NCBI GenBank assembly: GCA_025526995.1
Contig: JAHLKG010000011.1
Location: 496,001-560,000, forward strand
Direction of reading: 5' to 3'
Length of the DNA: 64,000 bases
DNA from: Powellomyces hirtus
Taxonomy: Eukaryota; Chytridiomycota; Chytridiomycetes; Spizellomycetales; Powellomycetaceae
Shown: piece after piece, positions 46,871 to 56,870 of the stretch
Layout: each line of letters begins with the position of its first letter
Position numbering within the stretch: position 1 is the first letter of the stretch
The notes under the pieces: model-generated
Databases searched by the model: none
The model's input: the letters and a program-made list of their open reading frames with translations, nothing else
What the model was told of the DNA's origin: nothing
Translations under genes and position numbers: made by a program

Positions 46871-49800
46871 ATGTTGAGGATCATCCTCTCCATCGCAAAA
46901 CAGAAGCGGACGCTTGTATACGCTCGTCGCTCTCGTCTATCGCCCTTCTCGTCAGCTTTGCATTCGCGCGCCATGGCTGCGGAAACAAGAAACATAGCTG
47001 TTGACCGAATTCAGCAGATATCGTCTCAGCTGAGTAGTGAAGAGCTCGCCTCGGCTGTACAAAAATGTAAGTTGCAGTGTTGCTTATTGCCATATTGGTG
47101 TGTAGCTGATGGTTGCATTTACTGTTTCATTTGAAGATGAAGGACGGGTATGCATTGGGGGAGTATGTGTGAACCTTCTCGCAGCAAAATCACCAGAGAA
47201 GGTGCCGATATTGCCACTGCTGGATATGAGCAGGCAGGAGACCTTACAAAATCTCCAATGGATGCTCCGAAAAGAAAAGCTTGGGCAAGACGTATTTCTT
47301 ATTGGGCCGCCAGGGCCTATGAAAAGACATCTCGCTTTGACCTACTTGCATCTCACCAATCGAGAACACGAATACGTCGCCCTTCACCGCGATACATCTG
47401 CCGAGTCCGATCTCAAACAGCGACGAGAAATTGTAAGGGAGTCCTCAGCTGGTGGCTTAACAGCGCAATGGGTGGATGGAGTTGCTGTGCGTGCCGCGAT
47501 CGAAGGTCGAGTTCTGGTCATTGAGGGTATCGAGAAGGCGGAGCGAAATGTGTTGCCAGTGCTCAACAATCTGCTGGAGAACCGAGAGATGAACTTGGAA
47601 GATGGCCGGCACATTGTCCATCCGTCACGCTACGATGCTCTGCTTAAATCTCACACAAAGGAGGAGCTTGATTCCTGGCGCTTGGTTAGAGCCAGCGATC
47701 GCTTCCGCGTTATTGCACTGGGAGTGCCAGTTCCTCCGTATCCTGGAAACAGTTTGGATCCACCTTTCAGGTCACGCTTTGCGTCGAGGTATCTCGATGG
47801 CATGCAATATCCGTTATCTGATTCCAATGAGCCCACAGTGGTAATCCTACAGAAGCTGCAAGATTTCATTCGTACCATCAAGTACACGCATGAGATTCAG
47901 GATCAGCTCTCCATCTCCTCCAGCGATTCAGGAAACTTGCTGCCGCAACTGCCTCAGACCGCGATGGAGGGCCTTGCTGACCTATTGGACGTCTTCCCGG
48001 AAGAGGCGAAGGATCTTGAATCGGCTATGCAAAGATTCTGGCCGGGTGCTTGGGTAGGCAATTTGCTCACCAACGAGCAGAGACAATCGTTTATGTCGCT
48101 GGCCGGAAAGTTCGCGATTCCTATACTTCCACAAAGGTCGCAGAAGCGAACACAGTATGACTTGGCCGCGGTCTCTGACATCAATGTTGAATTCCGAAGT
48201 GGAAGCAGCACCGTAAAACTGCCGGTCTCATTGGGAACATCACCGAGAAGATCGCTGTCCTCCAACAGTATCGGAAGCTATGGAGGAGCATTTGTCCTCA
48301 CTCAGAGAATTCAAGATATTGTCTCCCGCATGGCTCAAGCGCACGCTCTTGGTGTAGATATGGTGCTAGTAGGCCCCAAGGGCAGTGGAAAGTCTACCGC
48401 CGCAGGCCGATTCGCGGCCCTCTTCGGATATGAAGTGGAAACTGTACATCTGTTCCGCGATATGAGTGCGCGTGACGTTTTGCAACGACGAGAGACGCGA
48501 CACGACGGCAGCACCCACTGGCAGAACTCGCCATTAGTCAAAGCCGCACTCGAAGGAAAGATTGCCATTCTGGACGGACTTCACTGGGTCCGGGCAGATA
48601 CCATTGCTGCGTTGGGTCGTTTGGTTCAGGACCGGGAGATCGTGCTACCTGATGGATCATTTTTGATTGGCGCCCGCAGCTTTGACCTCATGAAGGAACG
48701 CCTGGGCTTGTCGACAGCGAAACTTAACGCTCGCGGTGTGCATCAAATCCATCCTTCGTTCCGTATCATTGCGACGAGCAGCGTTCTCCTCAACCACAAA
48801 GCTCACAAACAGGACATGGTCTGGCTTACCGAGGAGGTCGGCGCCATGTTTCAGTTCATTGAAATCGGGGCTATTGGGGTGGAAGAAGAATCGACATTGT
48901 TGCACAGCTTGACGAGATGCCCGGATAACAAACTGAAGCAGCTTTTGGACTTTGCGTCACGATTTCGGCAATTGGCTGAGGGTGGTGGATCGGGACACGA
49001 GACGATTCTTGCTAAATCAGCCTCTTTGTCCACGCGCCAGCTCTTGCGCATATGCAGAAGAGTTGCTCAATATCCCGATGAGAGCCTCTACACTGCAATT
49101 CACCGGACATGTCTCAGCCCGTTCTTGCCACAGCTTGCTCGACAGGCATTGGAGGAAGTTCTGATGGATTCCGGAATCTACAGGCTAGACAAACAGGTCA
49201 AATACACGATTGAGCAATCCCCTAGTACTCTGCGCCTTGGGGACGTCACCCTTCCCAAGTACATCGTCCCCGCGGATGATGTCGAGGCTCGCGCGCTCAT
49301 TCCACACACTGCTGAAGATGGACCAGGATTTTTCGACAACGAAGTCCACACTCGCGTCATGAGGGAAATTGCGGTCGATTTTGTACTTGGCGAACATCTG
49401 CTTCTCATCGGAAACCAGGGTGTTGGAAAGAATCGATTGACGGACCGCTTCTTGGAACTGATTGGACGACCTCGAGAATACATTCAGCTCCATCGTGATA
49501 GTACAGTTCAGTCTCTGACTATGCAACCGGTAGTTGAGAAGGGAGTTATAATGTACAAAGACAGTCCACTCGTTCGAGCGGTAAGGAAGGGTCGAGTTCT
49601 TATTGTGGACGAGGCGGATAAGGCTCCGGTTTACATTACGAGTATTCTCAAGAGTCTTGCGGAAACTGGCGAGATGCCGCTGGGAGATGGTCGCCGCATT
49701 CGACCACCACCGCAGGATGCGCGATTGATTGATCCCGAGCGGGACATCATCATGCACCCTGACTTCCGCATGATCGTGCTGGCGAATCGGCCTGGATATC

Positions 49801-51429
49801 CATTCCTCGGAAACGACTTTTTCGGCGCGATCGGTGAAGTGTTCTCTTGTCATGCGGTGGAGAATCCCGATTATGCCTCCGAACTGTCGCTTCTCAGCCA
49901 GTCAGCACCCGCTGTGAACCAGGAGACCCTCGGCCAGCTCATCCATGCATTCGGAGAACTGCGTCAAGCGTTCGATGATGGTCTTGTCGCATACCCGTAC
50001 TCACTTCGTGAGTTGATGAACATCGTGAAGCACATGCAAGCGTTCCCGGACGAACCTCTTGAACAGATTCTGCGAAACGTCTTTGATTTCGACGTCCACC
50101 GTAAAGAGTTCTTTGAGGTTCTTCTTGCTGCGCTCAAGAAGCATGGACTCGACGTCTCGCACGTCGGATTCCAGGCTGTGAAAGCTGGAAGCGGAGTCGC
50201 CCCCGGCGAGGAAAAGCTTGACATCAAATGGGAAGGAGGGAAGAACAAGCCCCCACCAGAAGCGTCAGGACCCAAACATGGCAAAACGGACGACAAAGCT
50301 CATGTCGGCGGCAATCAATGGGCAGGCGGTTCGGGAGGTAGCGATACGGCTGGTATCGGCGGTCGGGGTGGACCATACCGACTTCACAAAAAAGGGCAGC
50401 CGATCGTTCGTCTCACTGACGAACAAAAGAATGAGGTTCCTGAACATGTCAAGAAGGCCGCGCAGCAGATGGGACGAGAAGCACTTCTGAAGCGTTTGGA
50501 AGAGATCAAAATGAGCACGCATGAGGCATCCATCTACAAAGAAGTGTATAGCAACGTGCGGCAAGAAATTCGACAGCTCAAGGTCATTCTGGAGGGAGTG
50601 CAAGCGCGCGAAAAGGAGCGCACGTGGCTTCACAATCAGACCGATGGAGAGCTGGACGAGGCAAAAATCATCGAAGGTCTCACTGGCGAATCATCGATCT
50701 ACAAGCGCCGGGGCGAAGAGACTCCGGAACACGGAGCCATTCAGAACAAACCGAAACGACTCAAGTTTGTTTTCGATGTCAGTGCCAGTATGTACAGCTA
50801 CAATGAACATGACGGGCGCCTCAACAGATCTCTGGAAACTGCTTTGATGATCATGGAAAGTCTGCAGTCGCTGGGCGACAAGTATGTCTATGACATTGTT
50901 GGCCACTCTGGCGACTCGGAATGCATCGTCTTTGTCCCACCAGGTCTACCGCCTGCGGATGAAATGGGCCGACTGAAGGTCCTGCAGACAATGTCGGCTC
51001 ACTCTCAGTACTGCTTCTCCGGAGACACTACTTTGAAAGCGACTGAACGCGCCATCAAGGATATTGCCAAGGACGATGCCGATGATTACTTTACACTGGT
51101 CATGTCGGACGCCAATTTGCGAAGATACGGAATCCAGCCTTCCGCTTTGGCCAAAATCATGGAATCCGACCCTAAGGTCAATTGCGCGGTTTTGTTCATC
51201 GGTTCTATGGGCGAGGAAGCAAAAATGTAAGTGGGAAACCCGTAGCACACATCTTTCAGCCCTTTTTTTTTTTTTTTTTGTAGTCTCGCCTGGCGATTTT
51301 CATACTGATGTTGTACATCGCTCATGTTTCAGGCTTACCCGAAGCTTGCCGCCAGGGAAGGCCTTCGTTGCTCTTAATACCAGCGACATCCCAAAGATCA
51401 TGAAAGAAATTTTCACAGCGATTGCCTAA
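46871..51429 (+). CDS. VWA8: VWA8-type AAA+ ATPase with von Willebrand A domain, mitochondrial
   Basis: Three exons (46871-47066, 47137-51226, 51333-51429) give 1460 residues. The start MLRIILSIAKQKRTLVYARR is a good mitochondrial targeting sequence. Three midasin-like AAA+ modules follow. The first has a degenerate P-loop (FLIGPPGPMKRH), as is usual in VWA8. The second has LVGPKGSGKSTAAGRF and the third LLIGNQGVGKNRLTDRF with Walker B VLIVDEADKAP. The C-terminal VWA domain has the metal-binding motif DVSASMYSYNEHDGRL and ends LPPGKAFVALNTSDIPKIM, matching animal VWA8. Animal VWA8 is a matrix-side ATPase linked to mitochondrial metabolism. The protein is shorter than the human form. A run of about 19 T lies in intron 2 (51261-51281). 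Confidence 0.93.
51261..51281 (+). repeat. Poly-T run in VWA8 intron 2
   Basis: An unbroken run of about 19 T lies inside the last intron of VWA8. It is a mononucleotide repeat and likely to vary in length or be misread in sequencing. Confidence 0.8.
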
Positions 51430-51703
51430 ATAACATCACCGACCGCAAGCATCCAGACGCTGATAGAGAGCGTCTTACTTGTCTTTAAGCTTAGAGACAG
51501 ATTATGTAGACATGCTAGACATCAAAATACTTGATTTATATTGTATTGTCCTTTTTGCAATTGATTCAAGGAGCGCGTGGCAAGGAAGCATGTCGCGTAT
51601 TGACAGAAGGCACAGACATTTAGGTCGTTTAAGATATATCATTCAAATACAAAACAAAATTGATAGATTCGATTGAAAAATTACGGGCTGGTGAGAAGCT
51701 CCT

Positions 51704-53317
51704 TCAAGCAGCGGGCGCGATTGGCTCCTTATCTTTCACAGCCGCTGGCTCCTCTTTTTCAGCAGCCGGTTCCTTTTCTTTGACGCCCACTGGCACTTTT
51801 TCTTCAGCCGCGGCCGCCGGCACCTTTTCGTTGGCAGCCGCTCCCTCTGCATCTTCCTTGGCCCGCTCCGCAACCTCCTTTTCTTTCTGAGCTTTTTCGG
51901 CGGCGTCCTTTGCTTTTTGCGCTTTCTCAGCTTCTGCCTTTGCTTTGGCGGCCTTTTCTTCCTCCTCCTTTTTCTTCTTAGCCTTTTCTTCTTCTTCCTT
52001 CTCTTTCGCTTTTTGAGCTTCCTCCTTCTTCTTCGCCTCGCTCTTCTTTTCTTGGTTGATCAGGCGCACCTTCTCCGCCTCGATATTGGCTTGTCCACCG
52101 CCAAATAATTTGAACCATTTACTGGTGCATGAGTAGCCGTTCATGTCAAAGTTATCCGCTCCGTCACACTGGCAGAGGTCTGCCAACGCAGGTTGGTCTA
52201 CGGGGCAGTGATGGAACGGGCCATGATAGTAGCCGATGTTGTTGAAGAAGTGAATCTGCTCCGGTTTAAGAATCATCGCGGCACCGATGGAGTGAACGGG
52301 AGCGTCACCCCATCGCTCGTAAAAGAATCCACCGGCTTTGTCCAGATAATTGAAATATTCCGTGTAAGCTTTGGATCTCCACAGATTCAAGCTCGCAATT
52401 TCGAAATTGGACCAGAAATGACATCTGTTGTATTGCTCAGGGCTGTCGCTAAGCCAACGCATCGCATTGTCGGATCGGACGAGAGTCGGGTGCTCCTTAA
52501 TGAATTCGCGAGTTGTCTTCCACAACGTCGGGATCGTCTCAATGTACTCATACAAAGAGATCGTGAATCCATACAGTTTGTTGTTCTCCTGCATAAAGCG
52601 GAACGGATCGTTCGGAATGTCGCAGTGGAACTGTACATCGGGCTCCACGCGCCAGTAGTACTCAAACTCGTCGAGCAGCGGATGCCTGTAAAAGAATCCC
52701 GAGTTGTATCGACACATGTGCCTGTAGGGCTCGCTGTCGCCATATATGACGTTTTTCTCGCGCATTTCCTTGCGAGCGACCTTGGCCTTTTCCTGGTCGA
52801 TCCAGTCTGGGTACGACCAATGTTCTCTGGGAATCAGTCCAAACAAGAGCTCCGAATGAGGAGCTGCGTCCCGCATCTTGGCTTTGAAATTATCGTCAAA
52901 AGGCTTGTCGTTGAGAAAAACATATGGGTAATGATATCGATCATTGAACCGTTGCTGCAGCGAAGTGATTGCTTTGACCGCTCCGTTTGCATCGCCATTC
53001 CGAGCTAGCATGACGATGGCGGCTTTCACCCGAGGCGTTGGCGCCGGGTCCTTTGTGTTGTTGGCAGAAACACTGTCGACAGGGACCAGTGTCAATCCGG
53101 CCTTCTGAGCATACCCAAGATCTCCACGTGTATAGGGCGAGCCAGGCTGGTGGAGCAGTCGGTTGAGATTCGCTTTCTCCGATATGCGAGAACCATGGCT
53201 TCTGCTGTATTCAGTCTCTGAGTCGGTCAGCGAGCTGTGAAGGAACAGGAATGTTATCAGAACAAGGACCGAGACTGTGACAAGTCGGAATGTCCGGCCA
53301 CGAGGAAGGGTGATCAT
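51704..53317 (-). CDS. GT15 alpha-1,2-mannosyltransferase (Kre2/Mnt1 family) with charged C-terminal tail
   Basis: One uninterrupted exon encodes 537 residues, the only long intronless enzyme gene in the window besides the NAA50-like one. A type II membrane anchor (FRLVTVSVLVLITFLFLH) near the N-terminus places the rest in the Golgi lumen. The GT15 core is complete: AAIVMLARNGD, YPYVFLNDKPFDD, YGDSEPYRHMCRYNSGFFY, YYWRVEPDVQFHCDI with the catalytic Glu, YNRCHFWSNFEIASL and GGFFYERWGDAPVHSI. It transfers mannose from GDP-Man to O- and N-linked glycans of wall proteins. The last ~130 residues are unusual: a Lys/Glu/Ala-rich helix (EEEEKAKKKKEEEEKAAKAK and similar), then a Pro/Val/Glu-rich end. 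Typical Kre2 proteins stop after the catalytic core. Confidence 0.92.
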   Translation of the reverse strand: MITLPRGRTFRLVTVSVLVLITFLFLHSSLTDSETEYSRSHGSRISEKANLNRLLHQPGSPYTRGDLGYAQKAGLTLVPVDSVSANNTKDPAPTPRVKAAIVMLARNGDANGAVKAITSLQQRFNDRYHYPYVFLNDKPFDDNFKAKMRDAAPHSELLFGLIPREHWSYPDWIDQEKAKVARKEMREKNVIYGDSEPYRHMCRYNSGFFYRHPLLDEFEYYWRVEPDVQFHCDIPNDPFRFMQENNKLYGFTISLYEYIETIPTLWKTTREFIKEHPTLVRSDNAMRWLSDSPEQYNRCHFWSNFEIASLNLWRSKAYTEYFNYLDKAGGFFYERWGDAPVHSIGAAMILKPEQIHFFNNIGYYHGPFHHCPVDQPALADLCQCDGADNFDMNGYSCTSKWFKLFGGGQANIEAEKVRLINQEKKSEAKKKEEAQKAKEKEEEEKAKKKKEEEEKAAKAKAEAEKAQKAKDAAEKAQKEKEVAERAKEDAEGAAANEKVPAAAAEEKVPVGVKEKEPAAEKEEPAAVKDKEPIAPAA

Positions 53318-53761
53318 GGTTTCTGCGTGCAGCTGCTTATTTGCGACGAAGGTCCGAGGACACTGAGGGAAGCCTAAAGGGCCAGTGGAGACGTATCAGT
53401 AGCGGGATGAACAGGTCACCAGTTTGGAGGGGAAGATGCAATGGGGAAGGAGTAGAAGCAAAGAAAGGAAAGATTGCGCCCAAAGCCAAAGCCAAAGCCA
53501 CAGCCGTTCGTTATCAGCATGACGAGACGCGACGCGTCCTCTGCAAGTTTCCCCACCGTAGAAGTAGCTAAATTCTCATCCTTGATGAAAACGGAACATA
53601 CCGTTATGGAGGACAAGTCACAATGGCGTTCGTATCTTCATCGTTCATAGCTTATGAAGTGTCAGTCTCAAGATGTCTGCGTGTCTGTCTGGTATCACGG
53701 TTATTGTATGAAACAGGAAGGGTAAAACAGGGTATCTATGCAATCATGATCTCAGGCACTC
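53318..53761. other. Intergenic region with GCCAAA repeat
   Basis: About 440 bases between the GT15 start and the 3' end of the membrane-protein gene. It holds three GCCAAA units near 53481-53500 and no supported gene. Confidence 0.5.
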
Positions 53762-55236
53762 TTAGCCCATCTCCTCCAAGAATCTTCTGACAACCGTCAA
53801 AAAAGTAAAGAGACAAGCTGTCTGAGATACGGGCCCTAATCCCGCTATGACGTGGAGCGTGATCTTCCAATACTGATCATGAATTTGGCTTCCTATGGCA
53901 TAAATGCCAAGATTCATATATGCCATTGCACAGAGAACAATGAGCACACCCAATGAGGTCCGGGCGGAAGCCATAACTTCCCTGGAAGTTTGTGTCGCCA
54001 GACTTTGATTCTTGGATGTGTTACTCCCATGTTCAAGTAGAGATAGGTGCACCCCCTGCCCTCTCTGTTTGAGCCCCGGCTCCGCTCCTTTCTCGCGTCC
54101 CTTGTCTGGTATCTTCAAGGGAGTTGAAGCAGTGACGGGACCCGAAGACTCACTTTCTAACACATTGGAATCGTTCCGCATGTACGATCCTGGCTCAAAG
54201 GAATTTAATCGCGATTGCTGAAAGAGCGTTGTGGTATCGGTCATTGTTGGACTGACAGGTGTGGACGGCTCAGTGACCGGGGTGGTGAAGTTTGATTTTC
54301 GGACGGTGAGAAACTTTGCGAAATCGCGCATACTCTCATCCCAATCCGGGTTGTCAGTTCCACAACGCAGAGTACCATTGTCGATGGCGCGACGCCCGCT
54401 GGGGCAATCAGTGCCATGCGGTGAGCTGGTAGTGTCGATGACGTTAGGCAGGCTACCGTCTGCAAATCTGGTAAAAATGATGTGGGTGCTGCGCGCAGGC
54501 CCATCCGCCAAAGGCCGAAGGTCCATATTTGTTTCCTTCGCTATGGCCGCTCTAAGCTTCCGGACGCATCTTAGAAATGCCCATGATAGCAGATTGTCCA
54601 TCCCCAGCGAAAACAGAGCCACCGCAGCGGTCATCCTCTCTGCCCACGCACCAAGCCCCTAGTCGCGATAGAGTATTGGTTTACTCTCCAGGAGGGCACA
54701 TAGGGCCAACGCAACGCCGTGTATCACTATCGCAATTCCGAGCAGGACCTTGTGCACCCACATTGGAATCTCCAGTGCTTCTTTCGCTATCTTGAACCGG
54801 ATCAACACAAGATAATCTACAAATGCCAAGAAAGAGAAGCCAAGCAGCTGGTTGGAAACGGGTTGAAGATGAAAAAACCAACAAAAACATGGTTACCATA
54901 AGTGAAGCTAGCTAATATGAACGTAAACATCTTCATTCTTCCCCAGAATATCGCCTCGTCCTCGAGTTTCACGAGTTCACCAGTTATTTCTAACGATTGA
55001 TCTGCCGCAATCTTTTGCTTCACTCTCAATATTGCAAATTGTGCCAAAGTTTGTGGCACCAGAAACGCCGACAGGAACACTGACAGCACGGTCATGAGAA
55101 TCAGTAACGCGTTGAGCCGAGTAAAGCCTCTCAGATAGCTGACCCTCGTTGCTCCGGCCACTATTCCCACAGAGAGAATGTTTTCAAATACGAGAATTGC
55201 CAAACAAGCAACGTAGTGCCGATGCATTTCGGGCAT
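53762..55236 (-). CDS. Multispan membrane protein, possibly seven-helix receptor-like
   Basis: Three exons (55236-54897, 54816-54685, 54639-53762) give 449 residues from the start MPEMHRHYVACLAIL. The open frame continues upstream (FIWSPPLQYRTSG) to about 55375 without an ATG, so a further 5' exon is likely. I count seven or eight hydrophobic helices: CLAILVFENILSVGIVAGA, LNALLILMTVLSVFLSAFLV, MFTFILASFTYDYLVLI, VLLGIAIVIHGVALALCALL, AAVALFSLGMDNLLSWAFL, then a ~150-residue polar loop rich in Ser/Thr/Pro, then LGVLIVLCAMAYMNLGIYAI and TLHVIAGLGPVSQTACLFTF. The large loop before the last two helices resembles the third loop of some fungal receptors. I do not recognise the family and give no ligand. 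Confidence 0.65.
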
Positions 55237-55666
55237 CCCGCTTGTTCTGTACTGTAATGGAGGCGACCAGATGAACTCGACGTTATCATTACCGCCGTCT
55301 GCTGGTGTTTGTGGAGTGTCGCGGTGCGTCCTCGCATTATCGCAGGCTTTGCTGCGCGCATAGCTTGCAGCGCAAGGCTATTCTGCGACTCCGGGTTCGG
55401 GTATGTATTCACGAATCCGTAACCGTCTCAAGTCTATTTTCAGATCTCCCGCAGGGGGAGATGCAGAGAAATGTACTGGATAAGGTTGAAGACGGTGGGT
55501 AGTGTGTCACGAAGGCGGTGTCTCTCATGGATAGTCTATGGTTTCATGGATATTCATGGACCAAAAACGATGTGAGTTGCTTTCTTTGGGCAGTCCCCAT
55601 CTCAGCCAGCATAATGCCCCTTTGGGCGAAAAGCTGCCACAATTCAAGTTTACGCTTATATATTCC

Positions 55667-55680
55667 CAGTCACATGACTC
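55667..55680. promoter_or_regulatory. TCACATGA-type box
   Basis: CAGTCACATGACTC shares 13 of 14 bases with the reverse complement of the box at 35605-35618 in the ribosomal protein promoter. It is in non-coding DNA about 400 bases before the small histidine phosphatase gene. Confidence 0.45.
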
Positions 55681-55718
55681 AGAAATGCAATATATATCAC
55701 AGTCATAAGGCTGAATGT

Positions 55719-55739
55719 AGTCTAGTCTAGTCTAGTCTA
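55719..55739. repeat. Tandem AGTCT pentanucleotide repeat
   Basis: Four TCTAG units in a row lie exactly at the 3' end of the transposase-like open frame; the stop codon at 55739-55737 falls within the repeat. Confidence 0.75.
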
Positions 55740-55898
55740 ATAACACGTCGGCCCGAGCCTTTTTCTTTTCCAAAGTCTCCAAGTCCTTGTGAAAGTTGAT
55801 CTAGACACGTTCTGCATGCGCATCACCTCATTGATACTTCTACCACTCCGACGCAATGCTACGATAGCAGCGCGCTCTGTGGGGTTCAGGGGTGCCAT
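55737..55898 (-). pseudogene. Tc1/mariner-type transposase N-terminal helix-turn-helix relic
   Basis: A minus-strand frame from ATG 55898 encodes 53 residues: MAPLNPTERAAIVALRRSG, RSINEVMRMQNVSRST and FTRTWRLWKRKR, then a stop in an AGTCT repeat. The pattern (TERAxIVALRRxGxSIxEI, NVSRSTV) is the first DNA-binding helix-turn-helix of Tc1/Tc3 transposases. The DDE catalytic domain is absent downstream, and I see no terminal inverted repeats. It is probably a truncated element; domestication as a small DNA-binding protein cannot be excluded. Confidence 0.6.
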
Positions 55899-56076
55899 GA
55901 TGCATGTGCAATGCCGCAAGCGATCTCGAGATCTCGTCGTTTGGCCATTCCAGCTCGTCGCTGTTACATAAGCGTATATGTCAGCACAATCGGTTACCGC
56001 ATAAATGAGGGGCTTATTTGGGGGGGAGGGTGAATTTCGGCACTGCAACCTTGCACACACGAGAGACGAATTCAGC

Positions 56077-56739
56077 ATGGGATCAAAATTGCAAACCACC
56101 GTTATCATCATACGCCACGCCGAGAAGCTGCCGTGGGACCGCGGACTGACACCGCACAAGGACGTAAAGGCAGCTTACATTGATAACCATGTGTTGAGCG
56201 CAAAGGGATACGAGCGAGCGCAAGCCTTTGTTGCATACTTTCAATGCAGGCAGGAAATGGCAGCTCTCCTGCGTGCACGGCCATGGGGTGCTGTGATTGC
56301 GCAGGATGTCGATTCTGAGGGTGGATGGGGAAAGAGCGAGAGACCACGGGAAACGGTTGACCCGTAAGCGTCCTGTGTTCTGCAGTGAAACTTTTGCCGA
56401 AGCCTGCTGACCATAAGCGCCTTTGTTTCCAGATTGATGCGCGCTCCGACCATGAAGGACGTTCCGTTCATACTATACAAAAAGTCCGATGCCAATCACA
56501 TGGTCAACTCCATTCTCAGTGGAAAATATTGCGGAAAGACTGTCTTGATCTCGTGGTGCCATCAAATGATTCCTGAGCTTGCCAAACAGCTGGGCATCCC
56601 ACCGTCTAGCGTTCCCGAATGGGACAAGAAGCGGTTCGACGTCACATGGGTCCTCAACCTTGATGGACGCAATAGCAGTTTCACTCAGATACCACAACGA
56701 TTGCTTTATGGAGACCTTGATGTTCCGATGCCTGTATAG
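56077..56739 (+). CDS. Small histidine-phosphatase-superfamily protein
   Basis: Two exons (56077-56363, 56433-56739) give 197 residues starting MGSKLQTTVIIIRHAEKLPW. RHAEK stands at the place of the usual RHG motif and carries the nucleophile His. LSAKGYERAQAFVAYF matches the LTxxGxxQA helix of the superfamily. ISWCHQMIPELAKQLG holds the second His. The arginine motif around SERPRETVDP is loose. RHAEK-type proteins are common in bacteria and fungi and usually lack known substrates. Gly2 could be myristoylated (MGSKL), though the following residues fit only moderately. It is unrelated in detail to the phosphatase in the UXT fusion. Substrate unknown. Confidence 0.72.
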
Positions 56740-56870
56740 CAGATTTTGAAAGCCCATATACAGATAGATAGATTTTGCATAGATAGTCCTTCGGTGTCAA
56801 GTCGTTGAGCCAGCTCAAATGCTCTGTATTCCATGCAGGTTTAACACAGCACTATGTAATAAAATGAAGT

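Noticed and set aside
52193..53008. 271-codon plus-strand open frame
   Set aside because: It is the antisense shadow of the GT15 catalytic core and shows no protein features.
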